A stretch of 64,000 bases of DNA from Branchiostoma floridae (Eukaryota; Chordata; Leptocardii; Amphioxiformes; Branchiostomatidae). A model generated the notes under the pieces. It did not search any database. It was not told where the DNA came from and was given only the letters and a program-made list of their open reading frames with translations. The first letter of the stretch is position 1, and every line of letters begins with the position of its first letter. A program made the position numbers and the translations under genes. Below are positions 29,864-39,788 of the stretch, piece after piece. The stretch is taken from positions 71,760 through 135,759 of the forward strand of contig NW_023365758.1 in the NCBI RefSeq assembly GCF_000003815.2, read 5' to 3'.

Positions 29864-31003
29864 GTTAGATTATCTTCATTCTATGTATTAGAAGTAGTAG
29901 TAGCATTACTAGGATTAGTATATTATGAAATTTACATTATCATGATTTATATCATCTACATCTACAACATATTAAAGATAGATAAAGTTTGTTTGTTCCA
30001 AAATCATAGTTTAAATATCGATTGCCAAATAAATGACCGGCGGAGCAAATACCGGTATTACAGCGCAGGCACAGATGGCCAACACAAAAGGATAAGTAGC
30101 CTTGGCAAAAGTGCCTGAAGAATTTTTTCCTGGGATATTTTTTGATTTGGGTAGTGCATGAGCATGTTACAGGTAAGGGTTTCTACCTCTATGTTGTGTC
30201 GATAAAAACGGACACTACTCACTATGATCATGGCATATCCAGAACTCGGGTCATCAAGTCCTGAAGTCCCACTTCAGTACCCTAATACTCTTGTCACATT
30301 TGGCGAAAATCGATCGGACGACGATTCTGCGGCAATTGTCCGAGCTTCGCTTATAATTATAACTTTATTTCACAACAATTGTACAAGGTACAAAGTATGG
30401 CTTATATGTGACAGGGACGGTTTTCAGGTCAAAAATACGCGCAACCCTCTGTCGATCATAGATATGGTCGATCTTCCATCGATACGCCAGAAGATCGTGG
30501 ATAATGTGGCAGGGGTATAATCAAATCAAATCGAACTTTACTTTACTTAATCAACTTCGCAGTCAATCAGACTGAATTGCGTCGATTTTACAAGGAAGTT
30601 CCAACAAGTTAACAATGCAAATACATTGGCAAACACATTTTTTTAAACCATTTCGTGTGTCAATTAGTTAAAATCTCTTAACGACGTACATACCAACACG
30701 ACAATAACAAAAAAGCCACTAGCGCGTGACGGGGTGGGGTGGGTTTGCACATTCTAATCATTTTTTATATCTCATCAAGACCTACCCACATACGAACGAT
30801 TCAATACAGTCTATACAGGCCTTCAAATAAAGTCAAAGTTATGCTGTCCACGCACAAACCAAGGAGGCTAAAAACGCATACATACAAACACACACATACA
30901 TACATACATACATACAAAGGCTACAAAAAACGTCACCTTCTGTGGTGCGTAATAAAACAACCCAAGAACAGCGTTATTTTAGCAAAATAAAGTTAAACTG
31001 TAC
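29864..31003. other. Spacer with an insertion of about 440 bp
   Basis: Duplicated spacer sequence resumes after the LINE. Relative to paralogues, about 30287-30730 is extra (from ACTCTTGTCACATTTGG to GCCACTAGCGCGTGACG). It contains CTTTATTTCACAACAATTGTACAAGG and TCGAACTTTACTTTACTTAA segments that resemble antisense LINE tails. No ORF of known type was seen. Confidence 0.5.
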
Positions 31004-31179
31004 GGGGTAATCAGGTACATCAACTTTGACCGACGACCTCCACTGCGCTGAAAGGTCAGATTGCTAGGGAGCCATTTTGATTGATCGAATGATCACGAGC
31101 AAGATTCCTTTGTTTCCAGTTTGGCCGTTTTTTAGACAATTTTACACATTAGCAGTTATTCAGGACTATAAACCGGAAG
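31004..31179 (+). promoter_or_regulatory. Promoter / non-coding exon 1 block of Z8
   Basis: Diverged copy: TTTGACCGACGACCTCC, AAAGGTCAG, and AGCCATTTTG in place of CGCCATTTTG. Donor AAG|GTGAGA (exon end 31179), acceptor 31689-31690. A 64-bp insert flanked by GTAACG lies downstream in the intron (about 31248-31311). Confidence 0.66.
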
Positions 31180-31540
31180 GTGAGACCTTTGTTTACTGCC
31201 TGTTCACTTTGTATGAGTGTATTCTCGTTTATTTGTTTGTATGTAACGCACCTGGAGTCCACGTCTAGCGAAGAAATAGACGTAAAGCACGGACAACAAC
31301 AACAACAGTAACGCTATTTGTATATGCGCGCGCGTGTGTGTGCATGTGTGTGTTTTGTGTGTGTGCACCTGTGTGTGTATGTAACGTTATTTGTATGCGC
31401 GCGTGTCGGAATTTGTATGTGTGTATGCATCTATGTGTTTGTGCGTGCGTGTTTGTGTGTTTGTGTGTGTGTGGATTAGTGTGTATCTGTCCATGTGTGT
31501 GTACGTGTGTAATACGGACTACATTGATGTATTCTATATG

Positions 31541-31573
31541 AATAGAATAGAATAGAATAGAATAGAATAGAAT
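31541..31573. repeat. (AATAG)n simple repeat in Z8 intron
   Basis: Six tandem AATAG units plus a partial one. Confidence 0.95.
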
Positions 31574-31692
31574 TGATACGCTCCTGTTCCAGGACAACAA
31601 GGCGGGTATAGATAGCATCGGAATGGCATTTTCCATCGGAATTTTCCATGCATGAAATTCCAATTTTGGAAGATTTATTGTTCGTTTCAGAA

Positions 31693-32583
31693 ATGGACGA
31701 GAGAAGCGGTGAGGTCGCTATGGATGATCTGTCAACTGTTCACCCTGGGGATGAGGCAAGCAGCAACGAGAAATTATACTCGGGAAGGCAGCAGAACAAG
31801 GAAGGGGGCATTCCACGCGAGGAAACGTGCGGACTAGAGTCCGACCATCCTCCCGCACAGGGTCGAACAGAGCACACGGACAGGTTTGCGGTGAAACGTA
31901 CTGTGGACAGACGCTTCGAGTGTACGGAATGTGACTATAGAGCAGCCAAAAAATATTGTCTAGTAATACACACAAGAATACATACAGGCGAAAAACCCTA
32001 TAAATGTGGCCAGTGCGACTACTGTGCTAGGCAGAAAAGTAGTTTAGACCTTCACCGCACTACTAAGCACAGCGGAGAAAAGCCATTAATGTGTGACGAG
32101 TGCGAATACAGGACTGCTGACAGGTCTAACCTATCAGTGCATATGAGACTGCATACAGGCGACAAACCGTTTAAGTGTGACCAGTGCGATTATTCTACTG
32201 CACGGAAGGGAAACTTAGACCGACATATGGCTAAACACACCGGAGAAAAACCTTATAATTGTGGAGATTGCGGGTACAAGACGGCTGACAGATCTTCCTT
32301 AGCGGTACACTTGAGAAAACATACAGGTGAGAAACCTTATAAATGTGACCAGTGCGACTATTCTGCTGCAAAGAAAGACAATTTAGACCGACACATGGCT
32401 ACGCACACCGTAGAAAAGCCCTACATGTGTGGTGAGTGCGGATACAGAACGGCCAACAGGTCTCACCTATACCGCCATGTGAGCAGACATGCAAGTGTGA
32501 AACCTTATAAATGTGATAAATGCGACTTTTCTACTAAAAGAAAAGACTATCTAAAGAAACACTCGTTAAAACATACGTATTAG
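31693..32583 (+). CDS. C2H2 zinc-finger protein Z8, 8 fingers, intact
   Basis: ATG 31693 follows TTCGTTTCAG. The 296-residue product has the leader MDERSGEVAMDDLSTVHPGD... (1-74) and eight fingers. Finger 2 has four residues between its histidines (HRTTKH) where the others have three, and one linker reads HTVEKP, another HASVKP. It is the intact relative of pseudogene Z3 and shares its downstream LINE fragment. A hAT-type element lies 13 bp past the TAG, so the 3' UTR of any transcript starts almost at once inside a transposon. It is predicted to be a nuclear DNA-binding protein with unknown targets. Confidence 0.93.
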   Translation: MDERSGEVAMDDLSTVHPGDEASSNEKLYSGRQQNKEGGIPREETCGLESDHPPAQGRTEHTDRFAVKRTVDRRFECTECDYRAAKKYCLVIHTRIHTGEKPYKCGQCDYCARQKSSLDLHRTTKHSGEKPLMCDECEYRTADRSNLSVHMRLHTGDKPFKCDQCDYSTARKGNLDRHMAKHTGEKPYNCGDCGYKTADRSSLAVHLRKHTGEKPYKCDQCDYSAAKKDNLDRHMATHTVEKPYMCGECGYRTANRSHLYRHVSRHASVKPYKCDKCDFSTKRKDYLKKHSLKHTY

Positions 32584-32596
32584 GGATACAGTTGAC

Positions 32597-32813
32597 CAGG
32601 GTTGTAGCCAGCCTGAAATCATTTTCAGGCCCCTTGATTTTGAATGGGAATCCTATCGAGCACCGAAGGCATGGCGTGACGTTGCGCGTCATTTCTAGGG
32701 GGTCTGGGTCCCAGAAAATGTTTAAATCAAGACGGAATGGGGAAAACCTTTTTCTGTCCCCAGCTGCAAAATTCCTTCAAAGGACTGAAGGACAGGTGCT
32801 GGCTACAACCCTG
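32597..32813. mobile_element. hAT-type non-autonomous DNA transposon (217 bp)
   Basis: Terminal inverted repeats CAGGGTTGTAGCCAGC and GCTGGCTACAACCCTG are perfect over 16 bp. An 8-bp target-site duplication CAGTTGAC flanks it (32589-32596, 32814-32821). CAG...CTG ends with an 8-bp TSD define the hAT superfamily. The paralogous empty site at 10016-10023 has one CAGTTGAC and no insert, which confirms the boundaries. No transposase is encoded. Confidence 0.93.
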
Positions 32814-32821
32814 CAGTTGAC

Positions 32822-33430
32822 ACTTGCTGATACGGGACCCTCGACATCTATTACATTTAGATGATACATGCAAAAATTGCAGGTGAATACTCAAAGCACA
32901 GGTCTAATCAGTGCGAATATTTTGTGTAATGAAGATGTAATTTAGACACATACACAGGGTGAAACAGACCGCTAAATCATAGTGGCCCTTCTGTATTGTG
33001 ACTGACATATACAAAGTTCCGTGTAGATGGATATTGCTCCCCTTGCGTTATGAACGTCACCTGTAGTTATACCCCTGTAGATACTTAATACCCTTAACTT
33101 TGATAGTTGCAGTTGCAAACATAGATACCGTAAGTCTCAATCCGATGTGTAAAACTGTATAAGGTATTAAGCCTGCATATTACTGCAGTTGTACTAATTG
33201 GTGCTGATAGTTAGCATACATATATATTTTTAACAATATGTCATTCACTTTATACGTTTTTATGATATTGAAACGTTTACATTAGATTTTATTTATACAT
33301 TTTTATCATTTTTATCATTATAACACTGCATTGTGATAATGCATATCGTATGAAATGATAACACAAACAGAACTGTTCGCTTCCGATACCTTCCAGTGCT
33401 GTTCATGCATGTCATCTATTTGCACAGAAT
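32822..33430. other. 3' spacer of Z8
   Basis: Colinear with 10024-10592 downstream of Z3. No gene was identified. Confidence 0.75.
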
Positions 33431-33441
33431 ATGAATTTGTA

Positions 33442-34186
33442 ACCACCTTCAAAGCAAGATGAAATTGTTCGATGTTTACAGGATGAAGAGGACATAAAAA
33501 AAGTCTATATGCTACCATACATATGCTTACAAGAAACCAAAATGCAGTACTTTCAGTACAATATTATACACAGGTTCTTGATCATCAACGCATATTTAAA
33601 AAAGATAAAATTTAAAGACTCTAATCAATGCCCATATTGCGAAGAAAAGCAGACAATAGTACATCTTTTCGCGAAATGCCACACCGTCAAAATTTTCTGG
33701 AAAGAGTTTACTGACTGGTGGAAAAAACAAAATCAGCATCCCGCAGGTCTTACCAACAATGAAATTATTTATGGTCACCTGTCCCACCTTCAAAACAATA
33801 AAACATTGAACAGGTGTATCATACAGGCCAAATATTACCTTTTCTGCACCGCCATTAGCAATGCCTACCCCACGTTCCATGCCGTAAAGCATAAACTACT
33901 AGAGTATGTTTAATTAAGATAGTATTAGTGGTTTCAAAGTGTGATGTAAGTTGCCAATTGTAAGGTGTTATAGTCATGTATCTGTTGTAGTCGGAGATGT
34001 AGTCATGATCATGAAGCTATACATGTAATTGTAAATGTAACAACGTAAAGGATTTCGAGAGCCAATTGTAAAGTTTTATAGCCATGTATCTGCTGTAGTC
34101 GGAGATGTAGTCGTGAAGCTATACATGTAAATGTGTGTAATTATTATCATTTTTCTATAAAGCTTTTTAAGAAAATTGAAAAAAAA
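33442..34186 (+). mobile_element. L1-like LINE 3' fragment with ORF2 C-terminus
   Basis: The open frame at 33509-33913 encodes the C-terminal end of an L1/Tx1-like ORF2: MQYFQYNIIHRFL, a CPYCEEKQTIVHLFAKC zinc-knuckle-like motif, FWKEFTDWW and IIQAKYYLF. The 3' UTR ends in an A-run. ATGAATTTGTA (33431-33441) and ATGAATTTGCA (34187-34197) form an 11-bp target-site duplication. It is 5'-truncated and is the better-preserved twin of 10604-11322. Confidence 0.82.
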
Positions 34187-34197
34187 ATGAATTTGCA

Positions 34198-34760
34198 GTT
34201 ATTGAATTAAATTATTCTTTCGTTCGTTTCTTTTTTTGTCTTATTACATGTGTGTCTAACCTTTATCGACATATTCTTTCTTTTATGTACTAGCTAACAG
34301 ACATTTTCATACATAGGAGTGTCCTTTCTGTGATGTCACGACCTAAATGCCAAAATGTCCCACCAAAGAGCACACAGTAGACAATCGGTTTTAATATTTA
34401 GTCAATTTAGTCATCAATAACAAATAGACGCTGATATTCTAGGTAATAATGCTACTTGAACTAGGTGAATGCCGATATAACGATGTAGGACATTGTAACA
34501 TTGATCATTTTTATCTCATCAAGACCTACCCACATTCCAAATATTTAATACAGTCCATCCAGGCCTTCGAAAGGTATGCTGTCCACGTTTGTGCATATGC
34601 ACGCATTCATAGACACAAACATAGTTTTACGCACATGCATACTTACAAACGCTACCCAAAAACGTCACCTTTTAGGTAATAAAGCAAATGATACAACCCA
34701 GGAACAGCGTTATTTTAGCAGAGGAAAGTAATGCAGTTAAGTTTTATGTCGTTAAATTGT
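34198..34760. other. Duplicated intergenic spacer
   Basis: Corresponds to 11334 onward after Z3 (GGAGTGTCCTTTCTGTGA, AAGAGCACACAGTAGACAAT), with a shortened middle. No gene was identified. Confidence 0.6.
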
Positions 34761-34935
34761 GGGGGTAATCGGGTGAATCAACTTTAACCTTCGACCTCCA
34801 CAGAGCTGAAGTTCAGCTTTCCAGACCGCCATTTTGATTTATCGGATGATCACGGACAGATCCCTTTGTTTCCAGTTTGGTCGTTTTTAAGACAATTCTA
34901 CACATTAGCAGTTACTAAGGACCATAAACGGGTAG
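34761..34935 (+). promoter_or_regulatory. Promoter / non-coding exon 1 block of Z9
   Basis: Contains GGGGTAATCGGGTGAATCAA, TTTAACCTTCGACCTCC and GACCGCCATTTTGA; the downstream half-site is degraded (GAAGTTCAG). Donor TAG|GTAAGA (exon end 34935), acceptor 35580-35581. Confidence 0.68.
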
Positions 34936-35388
34936 GTAAGACATTTGTTTGCTGCCTATCTCCGTTGTAAGAGTGTTTATTTGTTTATTTGTATCATTGT
35001 ATGTATGTAACGTCATTTGTGCGCGCCCGCGAGTGTGTACATGTGTGTGTTGTGTGTGTGTGCTACTATGTGTGTGTGTGTAACGTTATTTGTATGTGCG
35101 CGTGTGGTATGTGTATGTGTGTTATGTGTTCATGTATCTATGTGTCTGCGTGTTTGTGCATATGTGTGTACGTGTGTAATACGGACTACAGCTTGTTGTA
35201 TTCCATATGAACAGAGTAGATACGTTAGCGTTCCGGGACAACAATGCGGGTATAGACGGCATTGGAATGTTGTTGGTTTTTTATCTTCCATAAATTCACC
35301 TTGAGTATTCACCTTGAGAGACAGCCAGTAGGTACCCGTTAGAGTAATGAGGCTGTACATAGTTAAACTGCGGGGCTGTAGCATCTGG

Positions 35389-35516
35389 TCTTCCTTCCTT
35401 CCTTCCCTCTATCCTACCTTCCTTCCTTCCTTCCTTCCTTCCTTCCTTCCTTCCTTCCTTCCTTCCTTCCTTCCTTCCTTCCTTCCTTCCTTCCTTCCTT
35501 CCTTCCTTCCTTCTTT
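35389..35516. repeat. (CCTT)n microsatellite before the Z9 acceptor
   Basis: A long CCTT run (pure from about 35419) lies 65 bp upstream of the acceptor and greatly extends the pyrimidine-rich region. Other units have a TG tract and no CCTT here. Confidence 0.95.
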
Positions 35517-35610
35517 CGCTCTTTCTTCTCTGCAGCCAACTGGTTCAGTTCCAATTTTGTAGGAGTTATTGTTCTTTTCAGAAATGGGCGAGAGAAGCGT
35601 TTAGGTCGCT

Positions 35611-36639
35611 ATGGACGATCGGTCAACTGTACACCATGGGGACAAGACAAGCAAAAGCGAGAAATTAGACACGGAAAGGCAGCAGAGCAAGACATGGGGC
35701 ATTCCACGCGAGGAACCGTGCGGAGTAGAATCTGACCATCCTCCTGCACAGGTCCATACAGAGCAAGCGGGATTTCTTGCGTTGAAACGTACTGTGGACA
35801 GACGCTTCGAGTGTACGGAATGTGACTATAGGCCAGCCAAAAAGGTTAAACTATCGAGACACACAAGAAAATATACTGGCGAGAAACCTTATAAGTGCGA
35901 CATTTGCGACTATTCTGCTGCAAAGAAAGACCATTTGGAGTCACACATGGACAAGCACACCAGCGAAAAACGCTTCATGTGTGTGGAGTGCGGATACAGA
36001 ACTTCTCACAAGTCTCACCTAACCGCACATATGAGAACACATACAGGCGAGAAACCTTACAGGTGTGACCAGTGTGACTATTCTGCTACACATAAATCTC
36101 AATTGGATAGACACATGGCTAAACACACCGGCGAAAAAAAATTAATTTGTGGAGAGTGCGGGTACAGGACGGCTGACAGGTCTTCCTTAACCGTACATAT
36201 GAGAACACATACAGGCGTGAAACCTTATAAATGTGACCAATGTGACTATTCCACTGCTCAGAGAGGAAACTTAGACCGACATATGGCTAAACACACCGGC
36301 GAAAAACGCTACATCTGCGGAGAGTGTGGATATAGGTCGGCTGACAGGTCTGCTTTAAAATCACATATGGTTAAACATACAGGTGTGAAACCCTATACAT
36401 GTGACTATTGCGACTATTCTGCTGCACGGAAATTTCATTTGGATCGACACATGGCTAAACACACCGGCGAAAAGCCCTTCATGTGTGGAAAGTGCGGATA
36501 TAGGGCTGCTGACTTGTCTTACTTAACCGTACATATGAGAACACACACAGGCGAGAAACCCTATAAATGTGACCAATGCGACTATTCTGCTACAAGGAAA
36601 GATTACTTAGAGAAGCACTTGATCAAACACACTTCTTAG
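35611..36639 (+). CDS. C2H2 zinc-finger protein Z9, start shifted to second Met
   Basis: The family start codon (ATG 35584, after TTCTTTTCAG) opens MGERSV and hits TAG at 35602-35604. The next Met, conserved in the family as the VAMDD Met, is at 35611 in the same frame and opens 342 residues. I chose it as the probable start after reinitiation or leaky scanning past a six-codon upstream ORF. The leader (MDDRSTVHHGD...) is nine residues shorter than in relatives. Ten finger repeats follow. Finger 1 has Tyr in place of the last His (HTRKY) and may not fold; the other nine are complete. It is predicted to be a nuclear DNA-binding protein. It could instead be a pseudogene made by the stop codon. 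Confidence 0.8.
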   Translation: MDDRSTVHHGDKTSKSEKLDTERQQSKTWGIPREEPCGVESDHPPAQVHTEQAGFLALKRTVDRRFECTECDYRPAKKVKLSRHTRKYTGEKPYKCDICDYSAAKKDHLESHMDKHTSEKRFMCVECGYRTSHKSHLTAHMRTHTGEKPYRCDQCDYSATHKSQLDRHMAKHTGEKKLICGECGYRTADRSSLTVHMRTHTGVKPYKCDQCDYSTAQRGNLDRHMAKHTGEKRYICGECGYRSADRSALKSHMVKHTGVKPYTCDYCDYSAARKFHLDRHMAKHTGEKPFMCGKCGYRAADLSYLTVHMRTHTGEKPYKCDQCDYSATRKDYLEKHLIKHTS

Positions 36640-38157
36640 GAATATAGTTGACGGTTGCGAATACAGGACGGTTGACATAACTGTCCTATATGCGGACACA
36701 TGCAAAAAGTACAGGTGAAGATTCAAAACAAAAATGTGATCAGTGCGACCATATCTGCTTCTTGGAAAAGTAAGGGGAGGGGGGCATCAGTAGCTATTGC
36801 GACTAGTTGTGGACATCGACAAGGAGTAACAGTTTCTCACTTTGTCACAATATTTGCAATGACCAGTAATTTAGACCTACACGTGTTTGAACCTTACTTG
36901 TGTGGGGAGTGCGGGTTCACCGGGATGGGTTGGAACCTACCTGAAGTAGTAACTAATACTACACAAAGCCGTCTGTCAACGTTCACCAAATTTCAAATCT
37001 TGGTTATGCTCAGAAATGTAAGTTAAGCCGTTCCCTTTCTGTTTCAGCCCTAAGCCATTTGAACATATCTATTATTTATTTGATATAGACTGGTTACTGT
37101 TTGAACATAGACATTTTTCGTCGAACGTATCTAAATGCATGTATTTCATACTAAGGGTGTAATTTTTCTATAATACTAGTAACTGATTCATGCTGATATT
37201 ACTAGCTTAAAATGCTACGTAGTCATAGACTTTTTCTTATATCACTTGAAACGTTAGATTATATTCATTTCATTATTAGTAGTAGTTATATGAGTAGTAA
37301 TATTACTAGTAGCAGTATAGTCATTATGCTTTACGTATTACATCTGTACTTATATAACTACATCACAGATGCCTTAGGAAGCGAAAACCAGTTAAACCAA
37401 GATGTACCAGTATGCAACACCATGCTTTAGTGGTTATGATGCAATCAAATACAGCATTCTTACATCTCTGTAAGTTTGTTTTATTCTTTGCCGTTATTTA
37501 TACGTGTACTTAATACTGTAGTTTATAAGAGCATGAACGCAAAACATTAAGTGGTATGTTCTACTGAGACTTCTAGGGCCGCCGAACTTTTGTCATTTTG
37601 TATCCATTCTTAATTTTTATAGCTACAAGATGACTTTGACAGATGCTATCTGTGTATTTGTACTTTACCTGCACTTACTTTAGGCATAAACGAACCCAAA
37701 AAATATATATTACCAAAACTTCACTGGGCATTCTAAGACCTACAAAGTCTTTGCTAATTTGTGTATATTTCTAGTCTTTCTAGTAGTCCGAGATGACTTT
37801 GGCAGATGCTCCGTTGTTGTTTTGTTATCGTTTGGAAGTTTTCATAATAACATCTTTCATGTTTAATCTTATATTATCATTTAAATTTATCATCAAGATC
37901 AACCCACAAAGCAACTATTCAATACAGTCCATCCAAGCCGTCTAAAGTTATGCTGTCCACGCACAAACATGCATATGCACGTATTCATACATACAAACAT
38001 ACACACATATATACATACAAACACCACCGAAAATGTCACCTTCTAACGTTATGATAGGTAATAAAACAAAGTATACAACCCAAGAACAGCATTATTCTAG
38101 CAGAGTAAAGTAATACAATTACGTCATTATTATGGGTTAAGGAATATGTTCAACTGT
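36640..38157. other. Spacer with fossil finger
   Basis: At about 36890-36935 one frame reads PYLCGECGFTGMGWN, the trailing fossil finger, here still with its first Cys codon. Trinucleotide-like AGTAGTAGT and TAATATTACTAGTAG stretches lie near 37280-37320. No other gene was identified. Confidence 0.6.
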
Positions 38158-38330
38158 ACATATCAGGTGAATCAACTTTGACCTTCGACCTCAACAGCGC
38201 TGAAAGGTTAGCTTGCCAGGCCGCCATTTTGATTTACGGATAATCACTGGCAAATTTCCTTTGTTTCCAGTCAGGCCGTTTTTAGGACGATTCCACACGA
38301 TAGCAGTTAATCAGTACCATAAACCGGTAG
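38158..38330 (+). promoter_or_regulatory. Promoter / non-coding exon 1 block of Z10
   Basis: Contains TTTGACCTTCGACCTC, AAAGGTTAG and GGCCGCCATTTTGA, with donor TAG|GTAAGA (exon end 38330). The acceptor is at 39785-39786; the 1456-bp intron is long because of a transposon. Confidence 0.7.
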
Positions 38331-38703
38331 GTAAGACATGTCTTTACTGCCTGTCCACTGCTTGCCTGCTTTTTCCTTTGTACTTTAGATTGAACACAGG
38401 TTTCTTTCAGGAAATCAGTGATCGATTTGTAGAAAGGGGAGGGGGGCAGCAATTACTAGTTGTTTACATATCTAGGCAAGGATGAACAATGATACGGTTT
38501 GATAACTCTTTGAATTAAACTATCTAAAGGAATTTAATCTATGTTAGGGTTAATGTTAGGGTTAATCACAGTTAGCCTGTCAATTGAACGATCGATTCTG
38601 AAGGATTTGTTTTTGGGTGTGCCCATTTACTTTTATTTTCGAAACGTGTGTGTGCGTTTGTGTGGTTGTACGTGTGTGTGCGTTCATGTGCGTGTGTACG
38701 AGG

Positions 38704-39628
38704 CTCGTTCTCATTTAAATGTCGAAATGCTGTCGCCTGACTTAACGCCTTGATATGGAGCAAATTATAGACAACATCACTGGTTCCTTTATTTTTCCAC
38801 AACCCCTGTAATGTTAACAAAAGATGCACAACAACATTCGTATAGGTTGATGGGTTAGAAGATTATCATAGTCGCGGGTGGGATTTCACACCCTAAAAAA
38901 TGGCTGTCGCCTGAGAAAAAAACGAAGAATTCAAATAGTAGCCAAAAATGTAACAATTCAGTTCCCAGAATGATTGTTCGGTAGCTGAAACCAGCTGACC
39001 AGGCCCTCTGACCGATCACGTCAGATCGCTCCTGTCACTGATCTTGGAGGCTGTGTGAGGTGGTTTATGCCTGTCGCCAGATTCTGTAACAAACGTTACC
39101 ACCACGAGTACGATGGTTGCCACGGTTATATTATTCACGTGTAAGACTAGACATGGCCGTTTTTGTGACGATGTACAGTTTTTCTGGCTTTCTAAAGAAA
39201 CAAGAAAGGGTTGTTAAATGTCATTTGTATCCCACCTTGCTTAACAGAATGTTGTACAGAAATGACTGTAACAAACGTTACCATTGTTTGATGCTGTCTA
39301 AGCTTTATATTTGACCTGGTGTAAAAAAAGCTGCCCACTTTTTAAATGTTCCTAGGGACATCCACTTATACCTAAATGATGTAGCCAATAAGGTAAGTCA
39401 TTTCGAAGAAAACAGGGTAAAGTCTACTGTTGTAACAAACGTTACCGGTAACGTTTGTTACCTGCCCTGTAATGCATTACCAATGGGACCGAAAATAATA
39501 AGTTGCCATTTTTTGGCTATGGTTAAAAGAGGAATTTTCCCAAACAGCCAAGTAGTTTTCAATGAAAATAAAGCCGATTTATTTTTCGACCAAAAAAATG
39601 CCATTTTCGACATTTCAATGAGAACGAG
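38704..39628. mobile_element. TIR DNA transposon (about 925 bp) in Z10 intron
   Basis: Inverted ends begin CTCGTTCTCATT...AATGTCGAAATG (38704) and finish CATTTTCGACATTTCAATGA then GAACGAG (39628). ACGAG adjoins both ends and may be a short target-site duplication. The interior holds GTAACAAACGTTACC at 39086-39100, 39268-39282 and 39432-39446; the last copy is half of a perfect 30-bp palindrome (39432-39461). No transposase-like ORF was seen. The superfamily is unresolved. Confidence 0.68.
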
Positions 39629-39788
39629 TGACGAGTGTGCACGTTTTTGTGTTTGAAACTGAGTGTGGGTGTATGTGTGTGTTTGTGTGTGTGCCTGTGT
39701 CTGTCTGTCTGTCTCTCTCTCTCTCTGAGATCTAGAATAAGAATTACACAGGGATGTTTTATACCGTTCGTCATTTTTGTTTTTAGAA

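Noticed and set aside
36700-37026. 108-codon open frame after Z9
   Set aside because: It includes the decayed trailing finger and spacer words shared with other non-coding flanks. Not a gene.
38541-38570. TTAGGGTTAA repeats suggesting interstitial telomere sequence
   Set aside because: Only two imperfect 12-bp units (GTTAGGGTTAAT). Not a TTAGGG array.
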